The translations under genes and the position numbers were made by a program. A stretch of 60,857 nucleotides of DNA from Ignavibacteriales bacterium (GTDB lineage: Bacteria > Bacteroidota > Ignavibacteria > Ignavibacteriales > Melioribacteraceae): positions 1 to 60,857 of the forward strand of contig JAGUYK010000038.1 of NCBI GenBank assembly GCA_020061355.1, written 5' to 3'. Positions within the stretch are counted from its first letter, which is position 1. The number at the start of each line of letters is the position of its first letter. This document shows positions 51,824 to 60,857 of this stretch, piece by piece. The notes beneath the pieces were generated by a model. The model was not told the origin of the DNA, did no database searches, and was given only the letters and a program-made list of their open reading frames with translations.

Positions 51824-53647
51824 TTAGATTTCGATCCTTGTAATAACTCCGTGAAGCTTCTGATAAGGAAGCTCGAGGAATTGAACAAAGTTAGATGAGA
51901 TGCGTTTAATAAATGCAAATATTTTAAGCCACGGTTTTTTAGTTTGAATATCATCTGCGCCGTAGAACATAACTTTTGAATCTATATCAACTTCTTTTAG
52001 TATTCGGATCAAATCTACTTTTTCCATATAGCCTGATTGAATTTCAAGTCCGGATAATCCCTCAGTAATTTCCGGTACAAACAATTTCTGAAGCCCGAAT
52101 GGTTTATCCATTGTTGCAATCGAGACTAAAATATTATGTTCGTAAATAATGTTGCCCCGAATTGTACTGTGGACCATATAAGGCGGAATCATGTGAAGAT
52201 CTTTTGTGAAAAACAATGCAGTACCGGGCAATACTTTGCCTGTCTCATACAACTGATTGAAACTCTCAATATACGTGTCAATCGGCAATGCTCGGAATGA
52301 TCGGTAAACAGCTTTATTCCCCAATGTCCATATCTTAATAGTTATGAATGGAATAGCCGCAATAACTATAGACCAATAACCGCCATGAGGAATTTTAGTG
52401 AATACCGCTGCAAGAAATAAAAAATTAACCAATAAATTAAATGCAGACATCAAAGATTTTATTTTATGATTCTGTATTGTAAATATCGACAGCATTAATA
52501 TTGAACTAATTGTCATTGTCCCCATTACTGCCAATCCGTATGCTGCGGCGAGGTTATGAGATTCCTTAAAAATAAAAATCATAAATATTACAGCTATTAA
52601 CAAACCCCAGTTAACCAGACCAATATAAATCTGAGATCTTAAATGTGTTGAAGTGTACTTTACCTTAATCAATGGGAAAATATGTGTCCTTATTCCCTGA
52701 TATACAAGTGAGAACATGGCGCTTATCATTGCCTGAGAAGCAATAATTGTTGCCATAAGAGTAAGTATCAAAAATGGCGCATATAAAAACTCTGCTTGAT
52801 GTTTCACCATTTCGAAAAGAATATTAACTTTGAAACCGTGTCCCAGCGCAAAAGCACCTTGTCCGAAGTAGTTGAATACAAGAGCAAAAAATACAAAATA
52901 CCATGCCTGTCTTATCGGTTTCCTTCCGAGATGTCCCATATCGGCGTAAATTGCTTCGCCGCCGGTTGCACACAATATTACTTCAGATAAAACAAAAAAA
53001 GCAGCTATACCGTTATCAAACATAAAATTTATGGCAAAGTGGGGACTTACAGCAGCAAGGATTTCCATATTCCCAAATAATGATACAATGCCTGATACAA
53101 ATAAAGAAGAGAACCAGACAATCATTATCGGCCCAAAAGAAGAAGCTACCTTATCAGTACCTTTGGATTGAACAGAGAAAAGAAGAATCGTAATTATTAT
53201 GGTAATCAATATTACAGTACTCTGGTCAATGTGCCCTATTCCGGGGATAAGCTCCAAGCCTTCCACAGCCGAAAGTATACTAATTGCCGGTGTAATTACT
53301 CCATCACCCATCAAGAGGGCTATGCCTACATAACCCAAGAATCCTGTAAAGGCAACTGCCTTTCCTTTTTTCAAATAACTGTTGAGAATTTCTTTAAGAA
53401 CAATTATTCCCCCTTCACCTTTCTGACTAAGGCTCATTGCTAGAATTGCATATTGCATTGTTACTAAAACTATAAGAGTCCAAAAGACAAGGGATAGAAT
53501 ACCGAGAACGTTCTCTTTTGTTGCGGGCGTTAATAAGAAAATTACCGTAAGGGTATAAATCGGGCTTGTACCGATATCGCCGAATACAAGTCCCATTGCT
53601 TTGATAATTTCTTTAAAGTTGGTAGGTGAAGAATCTTTAGAAGTCAT
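51824..53647 (-). CDS. kup: Kup-family potassium transporter
   Basis: 607 residues. About 12 membrane helices over the first 430 residues, with the family start GLVFGDIGTSPIYTL and GDGVITPAISILSAVEGL, GGEAIYADMGHLGR, and a cytoplasmic C-terminal domain. Proton-coupled potassium uptake. A 40-residue membrane protein gene (53690-53812) sits directly upstream on the same strand. Confidence 0.96.
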   Translation of the reverse strand: MTSKDSSPTNFKEIIKAMGLVFGDIGTSPIYTLTVIFLLTPATKENVLGILSLVFWTLIVLVTMQYAILAMSLSQKGEGGIIVLKEILNSYLKKGKAVAFTGFLGYVGIALLMGDGVITPAISILSAVEGLELIPGIGHIDQSTVILITIIITILLFSVQSKGTDKVASSFGPIMIVWFSSLFVSGIVSLFGNMEILAAVSPHFAINFMFDNGIAAFFVLSEVILCATGGEAIYADMGHLGRKPIRQAWYFVFFALVFNYFGQGAFALGHGFKVNILFEMVKHQAEFLYAPFLILTLMATIIASQAMISAMFSLVYQGIRTHIFPLIKVKYTSTHLRSQIYIGLVNWGLLIAVIFMIFIFKESHNLAAAYGLAVMGTMTISSILMLSIFTIQNHKIKSLMSAFNLLVNFLFLAAVFTKIPHGGYWSIVIAAIPFITIKIWTLGNKAVYRSFRALPIDTYIESFNQLYETGKVLPGTALFFTKDLHMIPPYMVHSTIRGNIIYEHNILVSIATMDKPFGLQKLFVPEITEGLSGLEIQSGYMEKVDLIRILKEVDIDSKVMFYGADDIQTKKPWLKIFAFIKRISSNFVQFLELPYQKLHGVITRIEI

Positions 53648-53689
53648 CTTGCGAATTATATATTCTAGTTATAAACGGGGATCGATTAA

Positions 53690-53812
53690 TTAACCGAATA
53701 GGATTGCATAGACAAGATATCCCAGACTTAATGCAACACTCAAACCGAGAAGCGTCATTAGTACATAAAATGAAATATTGTTTATTTTACCTTTTTGCTC
53801 TGGTGATTCCAT
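53690..53812 (-). CDS. Tiny membrane protein upstream of kup
   Basis: 40 residues: MESPEQKGKINN, then one membrane helix (about 13-37, with LMTLLGLSVALSLGYLVYAI) and stop. Too short for usual ORF calling. The charged N-terminus, clean hydrophobic helix and position 42 bp before kup on the same strand suggest a real gene and a possible regulatory or assembly peptide for Kup, much as KdpF accompanies KdpA; that link is inference. Confidence 0.55.
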   Translation of the reverse strand: MESPEQKGKINNISFYVLMTLLGLSVALSLGYLVYAILFG

Positions 53813-53878
53813 TGATTATTTCTCAATAATTGTGACGGTTAAAAATAACGAAAAGAAATGAATAATATTAAAGGAGTT

Positions 53879-53910
53879 CTCTGAAAGTTGTTTTAATCCT
53901 CAAAACAGAG
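53879..53910. terminator. Hairpin between PiT and the kup unit
   Basis: CTCTG / CAGAG arms (53879-53883 with 53906-53910) enclose TGTTTT / AAAACA, followed on the plus strand by TTTTTT. The genes on both sides are minus strand, so it may terminate antisense transcription or mark the PiT 3' UTR. Confidence 0.35.
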
Positions 53911-53970
53911 TTTTTTAAAATTTCAACCTTCCGTCATAAAAGTACTGTAATTCATTAACGATGTTTATAC

Positions 53971-56217
53971 TTAATTTATAGATTGCTTTTTATTATTTAA
54001 CAAACCCTTATTAAAACTAATTATTTCGGAAACATTATCTGAAATACTATCTGTCTTGGAAAGAATATTCATAAAAAGAAGATTGGTCCGGATTTTTGTT
54101 GAACCATTTTTAATCCTGTTTATCTGGTTCTTATCTAATCTTTTAATCGATTTTTTTATTTCGTAAATTTTCTCTTGCAAATCCTCAAGCTTGGACAAAT
54201 CTTTCTTTGCAAACTTGCTTGCAACCAGATCAAATTCCGATGTTATCAAATTTTTCAATTCTTTGAAATCTTCTTTCTGTTCTTTTGAAAGTCCGGAGTG
54301 ATTATTATCGACGTGTTCAAAAGATATTTTAGAAATATCATGAAGGGATGCTGATACATCACGGATTGATGAAACTGTCTTACCTAGGTTTAATTCGTTA
54401 TTTGAAAATGTATCTTCAATAAAAACTGCGCCCTGTAATATTTTACTCATAATAATTGAACCGTTTTCATCAAGATCTTTTGTTTCCTTTAAAGCTCTTT
54501 TAAGTTTCTTTCGGTTTTCATTTACAAGTCCGGAATAGATATCGTCATAAATATTATGAGCTGTTGACAGGAACTGTTTTACATCACCAGCAAGATTATC
54601 GAGTAAATTGGTTTTTTCATCGGACGTTGCAGCAGCTTCGAGTTTCGAATTTTTCTTTTCGCGTTTCGCATGAAGAATATTAGTCCGGAATATTATAAAC
54701 ATTCCAATAAGAACAATTAAAATTGTAACGGGCAGACCGCCGTAATACATAGCTAAAGTTAAAATGCTTGTACATGTAAATGCAATAAAAGCAGTAAAGA
54801 ACCATCCGGCAACTACAGTTAAGACACCACTTACCCTGTAGACGGCGCTTTCTCTTCCCCACGCTCTATCCGAGAACGATGTTGACATAGCAACCATGAA
54901 TGTAACATAAGTAGTTGATAAAGGAAGTTTGTATGCAGTGCCAAGTGAAATAAGACTGCTGGCAACCATTAAATTTACAATTGCCCTGATAAAGTCGAAT
55001 GAGGGTTTATTCTTTTTATCAAACCTTGAATAGTCGATCTTAGAAGTATCAAATCGATCATCAATTTTTTTATAGATTTTATCAGGGATAATCCGCTTAA
55101 CAAATTGACCGACAAGAATAGCTCCTCTTACAATGCTTCTAGCTAAACCGGAAGATTCAAATTTTTCATATCCTTCGGATTGTCTTCCTAAATTAATCTC
55201 GGTTTTTGTTACAGTTCTTGCTTTTTTGTTAAACCATAACGTTCCAACCATTACCAATCCGGCAATAATCAAAATAAAATTATTTGTTCTGGCCGGTTCT
55301 AGTAATGCATTCATCGTAATTCCAAGCGGGTCGGAGCTTTGGGATGCTATTTGGTATGAACTTAATCCGGCAAGCGGAACACCTATAAAGTTTACAAGAT
55401 CATTCGCGGCAAAGGCAAGTGCTAAAGAGAATGTACCTATTAGAACTATTGGACGAAGTATATTAATCTTTGTAAACCAGAGAAATAATTGAAGTATAAT
55501 AGACCAGATTAGAATACTTAAACCAAGAACAGCCATTGTATGACTATAGATCCAGTTAATCGTATCTTCGGTTAGAAAAGTTGTTCCCTTGGCTCCCTTT
55601 ATAAAAATAAAATATGTAATGGCAGTTAAAGCAAATGCGCCCCATATTGCACCGTAACGCTTAATTGTTCTTTCAAAATTATATGTAAACACAAGTCGCG
55701 AGAGGTACTGTACTAAAGCACCTGCAATAAACGAAACAACTACAGAGATAAGAATTGCAGAAAAGATTCCGAGAGCTCTTCCTGTATTTATATACTCACC
55801 AAGGAATTCAATGCTGCGTCCAGTTTGACTCAACTTCATCAATCCCATTACAACGCTTCCACCGAACAACGATGATACAAGAGATACGGTTGTGGATGTA
55901 GGTAATCCAAAAGTATTAAAAAGATCGAGCAGCAGAACATCTGTAAACATCACTCCAAGAAAAATTACCATTACTTCGTTTAGAGTAAACATTTGAGGAT
56001 TAAAAAAACCTGATCGTGCAACCTCCATCATTCCGCTTGAAAATAGTGTACCAACAACAACGCCTAAACTTGCAACGATTAGAATTATATGGCGGGGGGC
56101 AACTTTAGATCCGAGAGAGGAATTAAGAAAATTTACCGCGTCGTTGGCAACTCCTATTATCAAATCTGATGCAGCAAGAACAAATAAAATAATTACTAAT
56201 ATTAGATAGGTTTCCAA
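53971..56217 (-). CDS. PiT-family inorganic phosphate transporter with PhoU-like tail
   Basis: 748 residues from TTG 56217 (GGAG 10 bp upstream; no nearby ATG). Two PiT halves are marked by GVANDAVNFLNSSLGSKVA near 23-41 and AFAANDLVNFIGVPLAGL near 270. About 12 helices run to about residue 520. The cytoplasmic tail (about 530-748) is helical and charged (FLSTAHNIYDDIYSGLVNENRKKL), like a PhoU/DUF47 domain, which in other systems controls phosphate uptake. A Pho-box-like array lies 112 bp upstream. Confidence 0.92.
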   Translation of the reverse strand: METYLILVIILFVLAASDLIIGVANDAVNFLNSSLGSKVAPRHIILIVASLGVVVGTLFSSGMMEVARSGFFNPQMFTLNEVMVIFLGVMFTDVLLLDLFNTFGLPTSTTVSLVSSLFGGSVVMGLMKLSQTGRSIEFLGEYINTGRALGIFSAILISVVVSFIAGALVQYLSRLVFTYNFERTIKRYGAIWGAFALTAITYFIFIKGAKGTTFLTEDTINWIYSHTMAVLGLSILIWSIILQLFLWFTKINILRPIVLIGTFSLALAFAANDLVNFIGVPLAGLSSYQIASQSSDPLGITMNALLEPARTNNFILIIAGLVMVGTLWFNKKARTVTKTEINLGRQSEGYEKFESSGLARSIVRGAILVGQFVKRIIPDKIYKKIDDRFDTSKIDYSRFDKKNKPSFDFIRAIVNLMVASSLISLGTAYKLPLSTTYVTFMVAMSTSFSDRAWGRESAVYRVSGVLTVVAGWFFTAFIAFTCTSILTLAMYYGGLPVTILIVLIGMFIIFRTNILHAKREKKNSKLEAAATSDEKTNLLDNLAGDVKQFLSTAHNIYDDIYSGLVNENRKKLKRALKETKDLDENGSIIMSKILQGAVFIEDTFSNNELNLGKTVSSIRDVSASLHDISKISFEHVDNNHSGLSKEQKEDFKELKNLITSEFDLVASKFAKKDLSKLEDLQEKIYEIKKSIKRLDKNQINRIKNGSTKIRTNLLFMNILSKTDSISDNVSEIISFNKGLLNNKKQSIN

Positions 56218-56328
56218 TCTGAAACTCCAAAAGAATTGTATTTATGTATTTTCAATTTATTCGGTGTGTAGATAATATTATAAACTGTGCCGACTAATTT
56301 AGAAATTATTGTACTTTTTTCATGCTGT

Positions 56329-56366
56329 CTTAACAAATTCTTATGTTAACAAATTGTTAAATCTTT
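56329..56366. promoter_or_regulatory. Pho-box-like repeats between PiT and APC genes
   Basis: CTTAACAAATT (56329-56339), then the adjacent 11-bp pair GTTAACAAATT (56345-56355) and GTTAAATCTTT (56356-56366); TTAACAAATTGTTAA (56346-56360) is also a perfect palindrome. The core is the same as in the array at 37890-37933. Lies 112 bp from the PiT start and 84 bp from the APC start, so it could control either. Confidence 0.45.
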
Positions 56367-56449
56367 ATTCTTATTGAAAAAAACCCTAAAAAATGGGTTT
56401 GAGAATTGAAATTAGATGCTTATTTTGAGCAGAATTTTAAAGAGATTAA

Positions 56450-57865
56450 ATGACCGATAAGAACCCTAAGGGCGATCTTGTTAGAAAATTAACTTTGACT
56501 GCGGCAATAATGATTGTTGCGGGTTCTATGATCGGTTCAGGAATCTTCCGAAAACCTTCCGTTATGGCTGAGCAGCTTGGTTCGCCTGAACTATTAATCT
56601 TTGTCTGGATTGCCGCGGGATTAATAACTCTAATTGCCGTTTTGGTGAATGCAGAAATTTCCGGAATGATCGATTCAACCGGCGGGCAATATATTTACTT
56701 TAGAAAAATGTACGGCGACTTCACCGCCTATCTTTACGGGTGGTCTATTCTATCGGTTATTCAAACAGGAAGTCAAGCGGCGATTGCTTATGTATTTGCC
56801 GAGTACCTCGGTTACTTTATTAAGTATCCGCAGCTCCCTCAATCGTGGCAGGAATTTTCCATCTTCATGCCTCTCGTCGGCAATATTTATCCGTTCGTAG
56901 ATTTTGGTACGAAATCCGTTGCAATTTTGTGTATTGTATTTCTAACTACTGTAAACTATCTAGGTGTTCTATTCGGCGGTTTTGTTCAAACAATTGTTAC
57001 TTACGTAAAGATTGTTACGATACTACTTATAACATTCTTGATTGTTCTTTTAGGCAATGGAAGTCTATCAAATATTTACACCGGCTTTGCTATTCCCGAG
57101 TCAACCTCAAAAAATTTACTCAGCCTAATAGGATTGGCTTTTGCGGGTGCCTTCTGGGCTTATGATGCATGGAATAATATTACATTTGTTTCTGGTGAAG
57201 TGAAAAATCCCCGCCGGAATGTTCCGCTGGGACTTATATACGGAACATTGATTGTAATACTGGTCTATGTTTTGATAAATTTAGCATATCTCTACGTGTT
57301 ACCTATTGACGAAATGGCGAAATCTCCTCTTGTGGCAGCAAGCGCGGCAGAAAAAATATTCGGTTCAAATGGTGGAATGATAATTTCAATCGCCGTGATC
57401 ATTTCAACTTTTGGTGCACTCAACGGAAGTATTCTTGCAACTGCTCGAGTCCCTTATGCAATGGCAAGAGCTAATTTATTTTTTCATAGTCTCGGTAAAG
57501 TTCATCCAAAATACAGCACTCCCCATGTATCTTTAATGGTTCAGGGAATCTGGTCGTGTATCCTTGTTATGTCCGGCTCTTTCGATACAATTACAGATTA
57601 TGTAATCTTTGCCTCATGGCTGTTTTATATGCTTGGTGCTTACGGTGTTTTTATTTTAAGGAAAAAGATGCCGGATGAACATCGCCCATATAAGGTGTGG
57701 GGGTATCCTTATACACCGGCAATTTTTGTAATCTTTGCTTTTTTCTTTCTAATGAACACGATTATATCCGACACCAGCAATGCAATGATGGGCTTTATCT
57801 TAATCGGTGCTGGATTACCGATCTATTTCTTCTGGAAATACAAAGACAAATTCAAAAAGAATTAA
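56450..57865 (+). CDS. APC-family amino acid permease
   Basis: 471 residues, 12 membrane helices. Family start IVAGSMIGSGIFRKPSVM, AFAGAFWAYDAWNNITFVSGEVKNP in the middle and the LNGSILATARVPYAMAR helix. Resembles the LAT/YkbA-like exchange branch; substrate not predictable. Overlaps the convergent pyrophosphatase gene by 4 bp. Confidence 0.92.
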   Translation: MTDKNPKGDLVRKLTLTAAIMIVAGSMIGSGIFRKPSVMAEQLGSPELLIFVWIAAGLITLIAVLVNAEISGMIDSTGGQYIYFRKMYGDFTAYLYGWSILSVIQTGSQAAIAYVFAEYLGYFIKYPQLPQSWQEFSIFMPLVGNIYPFVDFGTKSVAILCIVFLTTVNYLGVLFGGFVQTIVTYVKIVTILLITFLIVLLGNGSLSNIYTGFAIPESTSKNLLSLIGLAFAGAFWAYDAWNNITFVSGEVKNPRRNVPLGLIYGTLIVILVYVLINLAYLYVLPIDEMAKSPLVAASAAEKIFGSNGGMIISIAVIISTFGALNGSILATARVPYAMARANLFFHSLGKVHPKYSTPHVSLMVQGIWSCILVMSGSFDTITDYVIFASWLFYMLGAYGVFILRKKMPDEHRPYKVWGYPYTPAIFVIFAFFFLMNTIISDTSNAMMGFILIGAGLPIYFFWKYKDKFKKN

Positions 57866-58422
57866 AGACCAAATTCCTTTTTGTATCTCGCAATAGAATT
57901 CTTAATAACCTTAAATGCTTCCTTCTTGCCGAAAAACTTTTGAACTACTACATGTTTGTGTTCGAGCTTTTTATAATCTTCAAAAAATCTTTTTAGCTGA
58001 ATCGTTGTATGAGGCGGAAGATGTTTTAAGTCGCTTATATAATTTAAGGAGATGTCGTTTTTGGCAATGGAAATTATTTTGTCATCTTCTTCATCATCAT
58101 CAACCATCCGCATTAATCCGATTACGTTTGCTTCAATTAGACAAAGGGGATCAACCTCGGCAGAACAAAGAACAAGTATATCGAGCGGATCTTCGTCATC
58201 GCAGAACGTTTGTGGGATAAATCCGTAATTTGCCGGATAATGAACCGCCGAATAGAGAACGCGATCGAGTTTTAAGAGTCCGCTCTCCTTATGCAATTCA
58301 TATTTTGTTTTTGAGCCGAACGGTATTTCAATTATTGCATTAACAACTTCCGGTGCCGTCTTACCATAATCAACGTGATGCCACGGATTAAAACGTTGCG
58401 GAACGCTTCTTTTTGATTTCAT
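57862..58422 (-). CDS. ppa: Inorganic pyrophosphatase (family I)
   Basis: 186 residues. Family I soluble enzyme: IIEIPFGSKTKYELHK (substrate Lys), YGFIPQTFCDDEDPLDILVL with the Asp metal ligands, and VDDDEEDDK near 127-135. Hydrolyses PPi to two phosphate, driving biosynthesis. AGGAAA ribosome site. Shares its last 4 bp with the APC gene end on the other strand. Confidence 0.95.
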   Translation of the reverse strand: MKSKRSVPQRFNPWHHVDYGKTAPEVVNAIIEIPFGSKTKYELHKESGLLKLDRVLYSAVHYPANYGFIPQTFCDDEDPLDILVLCSAEVDPLCLIEANVIGLMRMVDDDEEDDKIISIAKNDISLNYISDLKHLPPHTTIQLKRFFEDYKKLEHKHVVVQKFFGKKEAFKVIKNSIARYKKEFGL

Positions 58423-58446
58423 TTCGTTTTTTCCTGATATCTATAA

Positions 58447-60093
58447 TTATTTTTTTAGATAACCATCTCTAATTTTTTTGTATGGTGAATTTTCGTACCA
58501 ATTTGGAAATGTTGATTCATTAGTTAAGCGCGATCCAATATTATACACAATCTGTAACAGTTCCATCATTCCTTCTGTGTTCCATTTGTCCGGTTCATAG
58601 TTGTCTGTTACTTTATGATAATTTTCTTTTACCCATTCGCTCGTAACTTTTTGCATGTAGTCTTTTGGCTGTGTCATGTGTTCGTCGCCGGCACCCATAT
58701 AAACAGACGGGACTCCGACTTTAGCAAAATTAAAATGATCCGATCTAAAAAATGAGCCGGCTTCTGGAAAAGTTTCCGGCATTAACGTCTTACCCATTTT
58801 ATCTGCTTCATCTTTAATGTAATTATCAAGCTCGGATAAACCATAACCAATCACAGAATAATTCTTCGTTGGACCGAAGATATTCAACCCGTCAAGATTA
58901 ATAGCTACAACGGTTCTTTCAATGGGAACAAGAGGATGTTTAACATAATAATCGGATCCCAGCAGTCCGAACTCCTCCATTGTCAATGCAAAAAATACAA
59001 CTGACCTCTTCAGTTTTTCCGGAAGATCTTTGATTGCCTTAGCAATTGTAAGAATTCCTGCAACACCTGTTGCATTATCAACTGCACCGTTAAAGATTTG
59101 ATCGCCAGCCAAAGTGGAATCAAAACCGAAGTGATCCCAGTGTGCCATATAGAAAATGTATTCGTCCGGTCTTTCCGAACCGGGAATATATCCAAGCACA
59201 TTATTAGTTGTATGATATGCAAGCTTGTTCTTCATGACTAATGATGTAGATAAACCAATCGATTTCGGCTTGAAACCCCTTTTTGCAGCGGCAGATAATT
59301 CGTCTTCAAGGTTCAACCCGGCAAGAGAAAAAATTTCTTTTGCCTTGTTCAACGATATCCATCCTTCAAATTTGCACGCTGAATTATTTTTATTCCCGTC
59401 ATCAACTACTAGTTGAGGACCCATTCTTCCGTTTTGAACAACTGCCCACGGATAACTTGCTGCTCCGTCTTCGTGAATAATAAGAATTCCCGCAGCGCCC
59501 TGCCGTGCTGCTTCTTCATATTTATATGTCCATCTTCCGTAATATGTCATTTTCTTTCCGGTGAATAGTTCGGGATCTTTTGTAGCATAGCCCGGATCAT
59601 TAACCATTACAATTACAATTTTATCTTTTACATCAATTCCTTCATAATCATTCCAGTTATATTCCGGGGCAACAATTCCGTACCCGGCAAAAATTATATC
59701 CTTATTCACGACTTCAATTTTATCTTCAATTCTCTTTGTTATTGCGACGTAGTCATCGCCATGGTTAAGAATAACTTTCCCGTTCTTCCCTTTTATCAGA
59801 AGTGTTTTCTGGTATTCCGGGGAAATCTCTGCTACAGGAATCGGCTGCAAATAACTTTCCCCGTTAAGAGGCATTAACCCGAGTTTTTTATATTCGCTTA
59901 TCAGATAATCAATGGTTACTTCTTCTCCCTTTGTTGCCGGCTTTCTTCCTAAAAATTTGTCCGAAGAAATTTCTTCGACATGTTTGAGGAATACTTGTTT
60001 GTCAAGGCTGGAATTGTTTGTTGATTTATCGGTGCAGGACAAAGCTAAGAATATGAAGGCAGTAAGTAATGCTAATAAATTTTTGTTCAGCAT
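58447..60093 (-). CDS. M28-family lipoprotein peptidase with PA domain
   Basis: 548 residues. Lipoprotein signal ending LALSC near residue 20. PA domain about 140-240, then the M28 zinc peptidase core: HWDHFG (first His), GAVDNATGVAGIL (bridging Asp), EEFGLLGS (catalytic Glu and ligand) and SDHFNF (last His). Aminopeptidase or carboxypeptidase type in the periplasm or on the surface. AGGGGAT ribosome site. Divergent from the M1 gene. Confidence 0.93.
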   Translation of the reverse strand: MLNKNLLALLTAFIFLALSCTDKSTNNSSLDKQVFLKHVEEISSDKFLGRKPATKGEEVTIDYLISEYKKLGLMPLNGESYLQPIPVAEISPEYQKTLLIKGKNGKVILNHGDDYVAITKRIEDKIEVVNKDIIFAGYGIVAPEYNWNDYEGIDVKDKIVIVMVNDPGYATKDPELFTGKKMTYYGRWTYKYEEAARQGAAGILIIHEDGAASYPWAVVQNGRMGPQLVVDDGNKNNSACKFEGWISLNKAKEIFSLAGLNLEDELSAAAKRGFKPKSIGLSTSLVMKNKLAYHTTNNVLGYIPGSERPDEYIFYMAHWDHFGFDSTLAGDQIFNGAVDNATGVAGILTIAKAIKDLPEKLKRSVVFFALTMEEFGLLGSDYYVKHPLVPIERTVVAINLDGLNIFGPTKNYSVIGYGLSELDNYIKDEADKMGKTLMPETFPEAGSFFRSDHFNFAKVGVPSVYMGAGDEHMTQPKDYMQKVTSEWVKENYHKVTDNYEPDKWNTEGMMELLQIVYNIGSRLTNESTFPNWYENSPYKKIRDGYLKK

Positions 60094-60224
60094 AGCATCC
60101 CCTGTTTATTTGAATAAGTCGTTTAAGAATTTAGATTGGTAATTATCGTGTAGAATTCTATTTTTCACACCATCTATTAGGATTTTTATAGGTCTAATTT
60201 GAGAAAAGTAGGAATGAGAGTAAA

Positions 60225-60857
60225 ATGAAAAAAATCTTTTTGTTGCTATTAATAGCCTCGCAGCTTTCGGCACAATTCGGTTCGCAGGATTCTGGAGGGA
60301 AACTTATACCAGAGCAATCATGTTATGATGTCAAATTTTATGATATCAGCCTGAGAATTGATCCAAATGAAAAAGCGATTGGCGGTGTTGTCTCCGTAAC
60401 GGCAGAAGCAACAACAAATTTTTCCCGGATGATATTAGATCTCGATACCACTTTCATTATTGATAACATAGAATTATTGAGCCCCTCTTCTAATAACATC
60501 ACATATCTTCATGAAAACGGAAAAATCCAAATAAAATTTACCAACGAAGTGAAGAGAAACGAGGAGATTAAATTATCAATTACATATAACGGTTCTCCCC
60601 GAATTGCAAAAAATCCGCCGTGGGATGATGGATTCCTATGGCGCAAAACTAAGGACGATACGGATTGGATTACCTTAACATGTCAGGGCGGTGGTGCCGA
60701 TATCTGGATTCCCTGCAAGGACCATCCAAGTGACGAGCCGGATTCGGTTTCCCTTCATTTAACTGTTCCTCAAAATCTGGAATGTGTCGCAAGCGGTAAA
60801 TTTATTTCGGTCATTAATAATAGTGATGGAACAAAAACATGGAATTGGTTCGTATCA
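60225..60857 (+). CDS. M1-family aminopeptidase, 3' end outside window
   Basis: First 211 codons only. Signal peptide MKKIFLLLLIASQLSAQ, then the N-terminal beta-saddle of M1 metallopeptidases (SCYDVKFYDISLRIDP, KAIGGVVSVTAEA, WITLTCQGGGADIWIPCKD, DEPDSVSLHLTVP). The zinc site lies beyond the edge. Ribosome site AGGAATGAGAG. Exported peptidase; divergent from the M28 gene, which suggests a peptide-feeding locus. Confidence 0.85.
   Translation, partial: MKKIFLLLLIASQLSAQFGSQDSGGKLIPEQSCYDVKFYDISLRIDPNEKAIGGVVSVTAEATTNFSRMILDLDTTFIIDNIELLSPSSNNITYLHENGKIQIKFTNEVKRNEEIKLSITYNGSPRIAKNPPWDDGFLWRKTKDDTDWITLTCQGGGADIWIPCKDHPSDEPDSVSLHLTVPQNLECVASGKFISVINNSDGTKTWNWFVS

Noticed and set aside
1-60857. 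tRNA, rRNA, riboswitch or prophage
   Set aside because: No cloverleaf, rRNA-like block, riboswitch core or phage gene was seen by eye; a covariance-model scan would settle this.

Overview
The window is an AT-rich stretch of a bacterial chromosome with dense, ordinary housekeeping content and no phage, plasmid, CRISPR array, rRNA or tRNA that I can see. The gene set suggests a free-living member of the Bacteroidota/Chlorobi side of the tree, perhaps an Ignavibacteria-like lineage. It includes a BatA-type vWA protein, a GH20/GH92 glycan locus, a tricorn-like S41 protease, a PiT phosphate carrier with a long cytoplasmic tail, and two ECF sigma/anti-sigma pairs. Promoter-like TTTG-N20-TAnnTTTG signals of the Bacteroidota type point the same way. 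The taxonomic placement is inference; no marker gene was searched.

Layout. 1-4245: end of a GT4 glycosyltransferase, a BatA-like protein and hflX. 4387-7756: two tandem MIO-type ammonia-lyases with a small membrane-protein gene between them; the second carries Ala-Cys-Gly where the family has Ala-Ser-Gly. 7817-12706 (minus): lipoprotein, serC, DUF1015 and a secreted TlpA-like thioredoxin protein. 12886-15885: DUF2203, OsmC, a yeast-type cytosine deaminase next to an AzgA-type nucleobase permease, and DUF2905. 15993-18818: arginase, 5-formyl-THF cyclo-ligase and two envelope proteins (PspC-type). 18829-20508 (minus): ECF sigma and RskA-type anti-sigma. 20726-28309: alaS, a histidine phosphatase, a lipoprotein, tag, a succinate-semialdehyde-type dehydrogenase and a PIN-PhoH ATPase.

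28310-32319 is the most unusual part. It carries archaeal-type gatE and gatD (Glu-tRNA(Gln) amidotransferase), each preceded by a palindromic repeat element. Downstream lies a second copy of the last 33 codons of gatD, which differs from the resident gene at nine positions, all synonymous. 32320-37624 holds a patatin-like protein that has lost its serine-nucleophile segment, a tricorn-like protease and a small secreted protein.

37890-40324: a tandem 11-bp repeat resembling a Pho box, a small membrane protein, then a minus-strand cassette of pilin-like protein, ECF sigma and zinc-finger/FecR anti-sigma. 41093-49452: three consecutive secreted glycoside hydrolases (GH20, clan GH-A, GH92) suited to N-glycan breakdown. 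49527-60857: SDR, outer-membrane barrel, Kup potassium transporter preceded by an unlisted 40-residue membrane protein, PiT phosphate transporter with a Pho-box-like upstream site, APC permease, pyrophosphatase, M28 peptidase and the start of an M1 aminopeptidase.

Many genes have clear Shine-Dalgarno sequences, which decided several start codons. The second-look candidates are the gatDE locus with its synonymous tail copy, the Cys-containing ammonia-lyase, the nucleophile-less patatin and the two Pho-box-like arrays.
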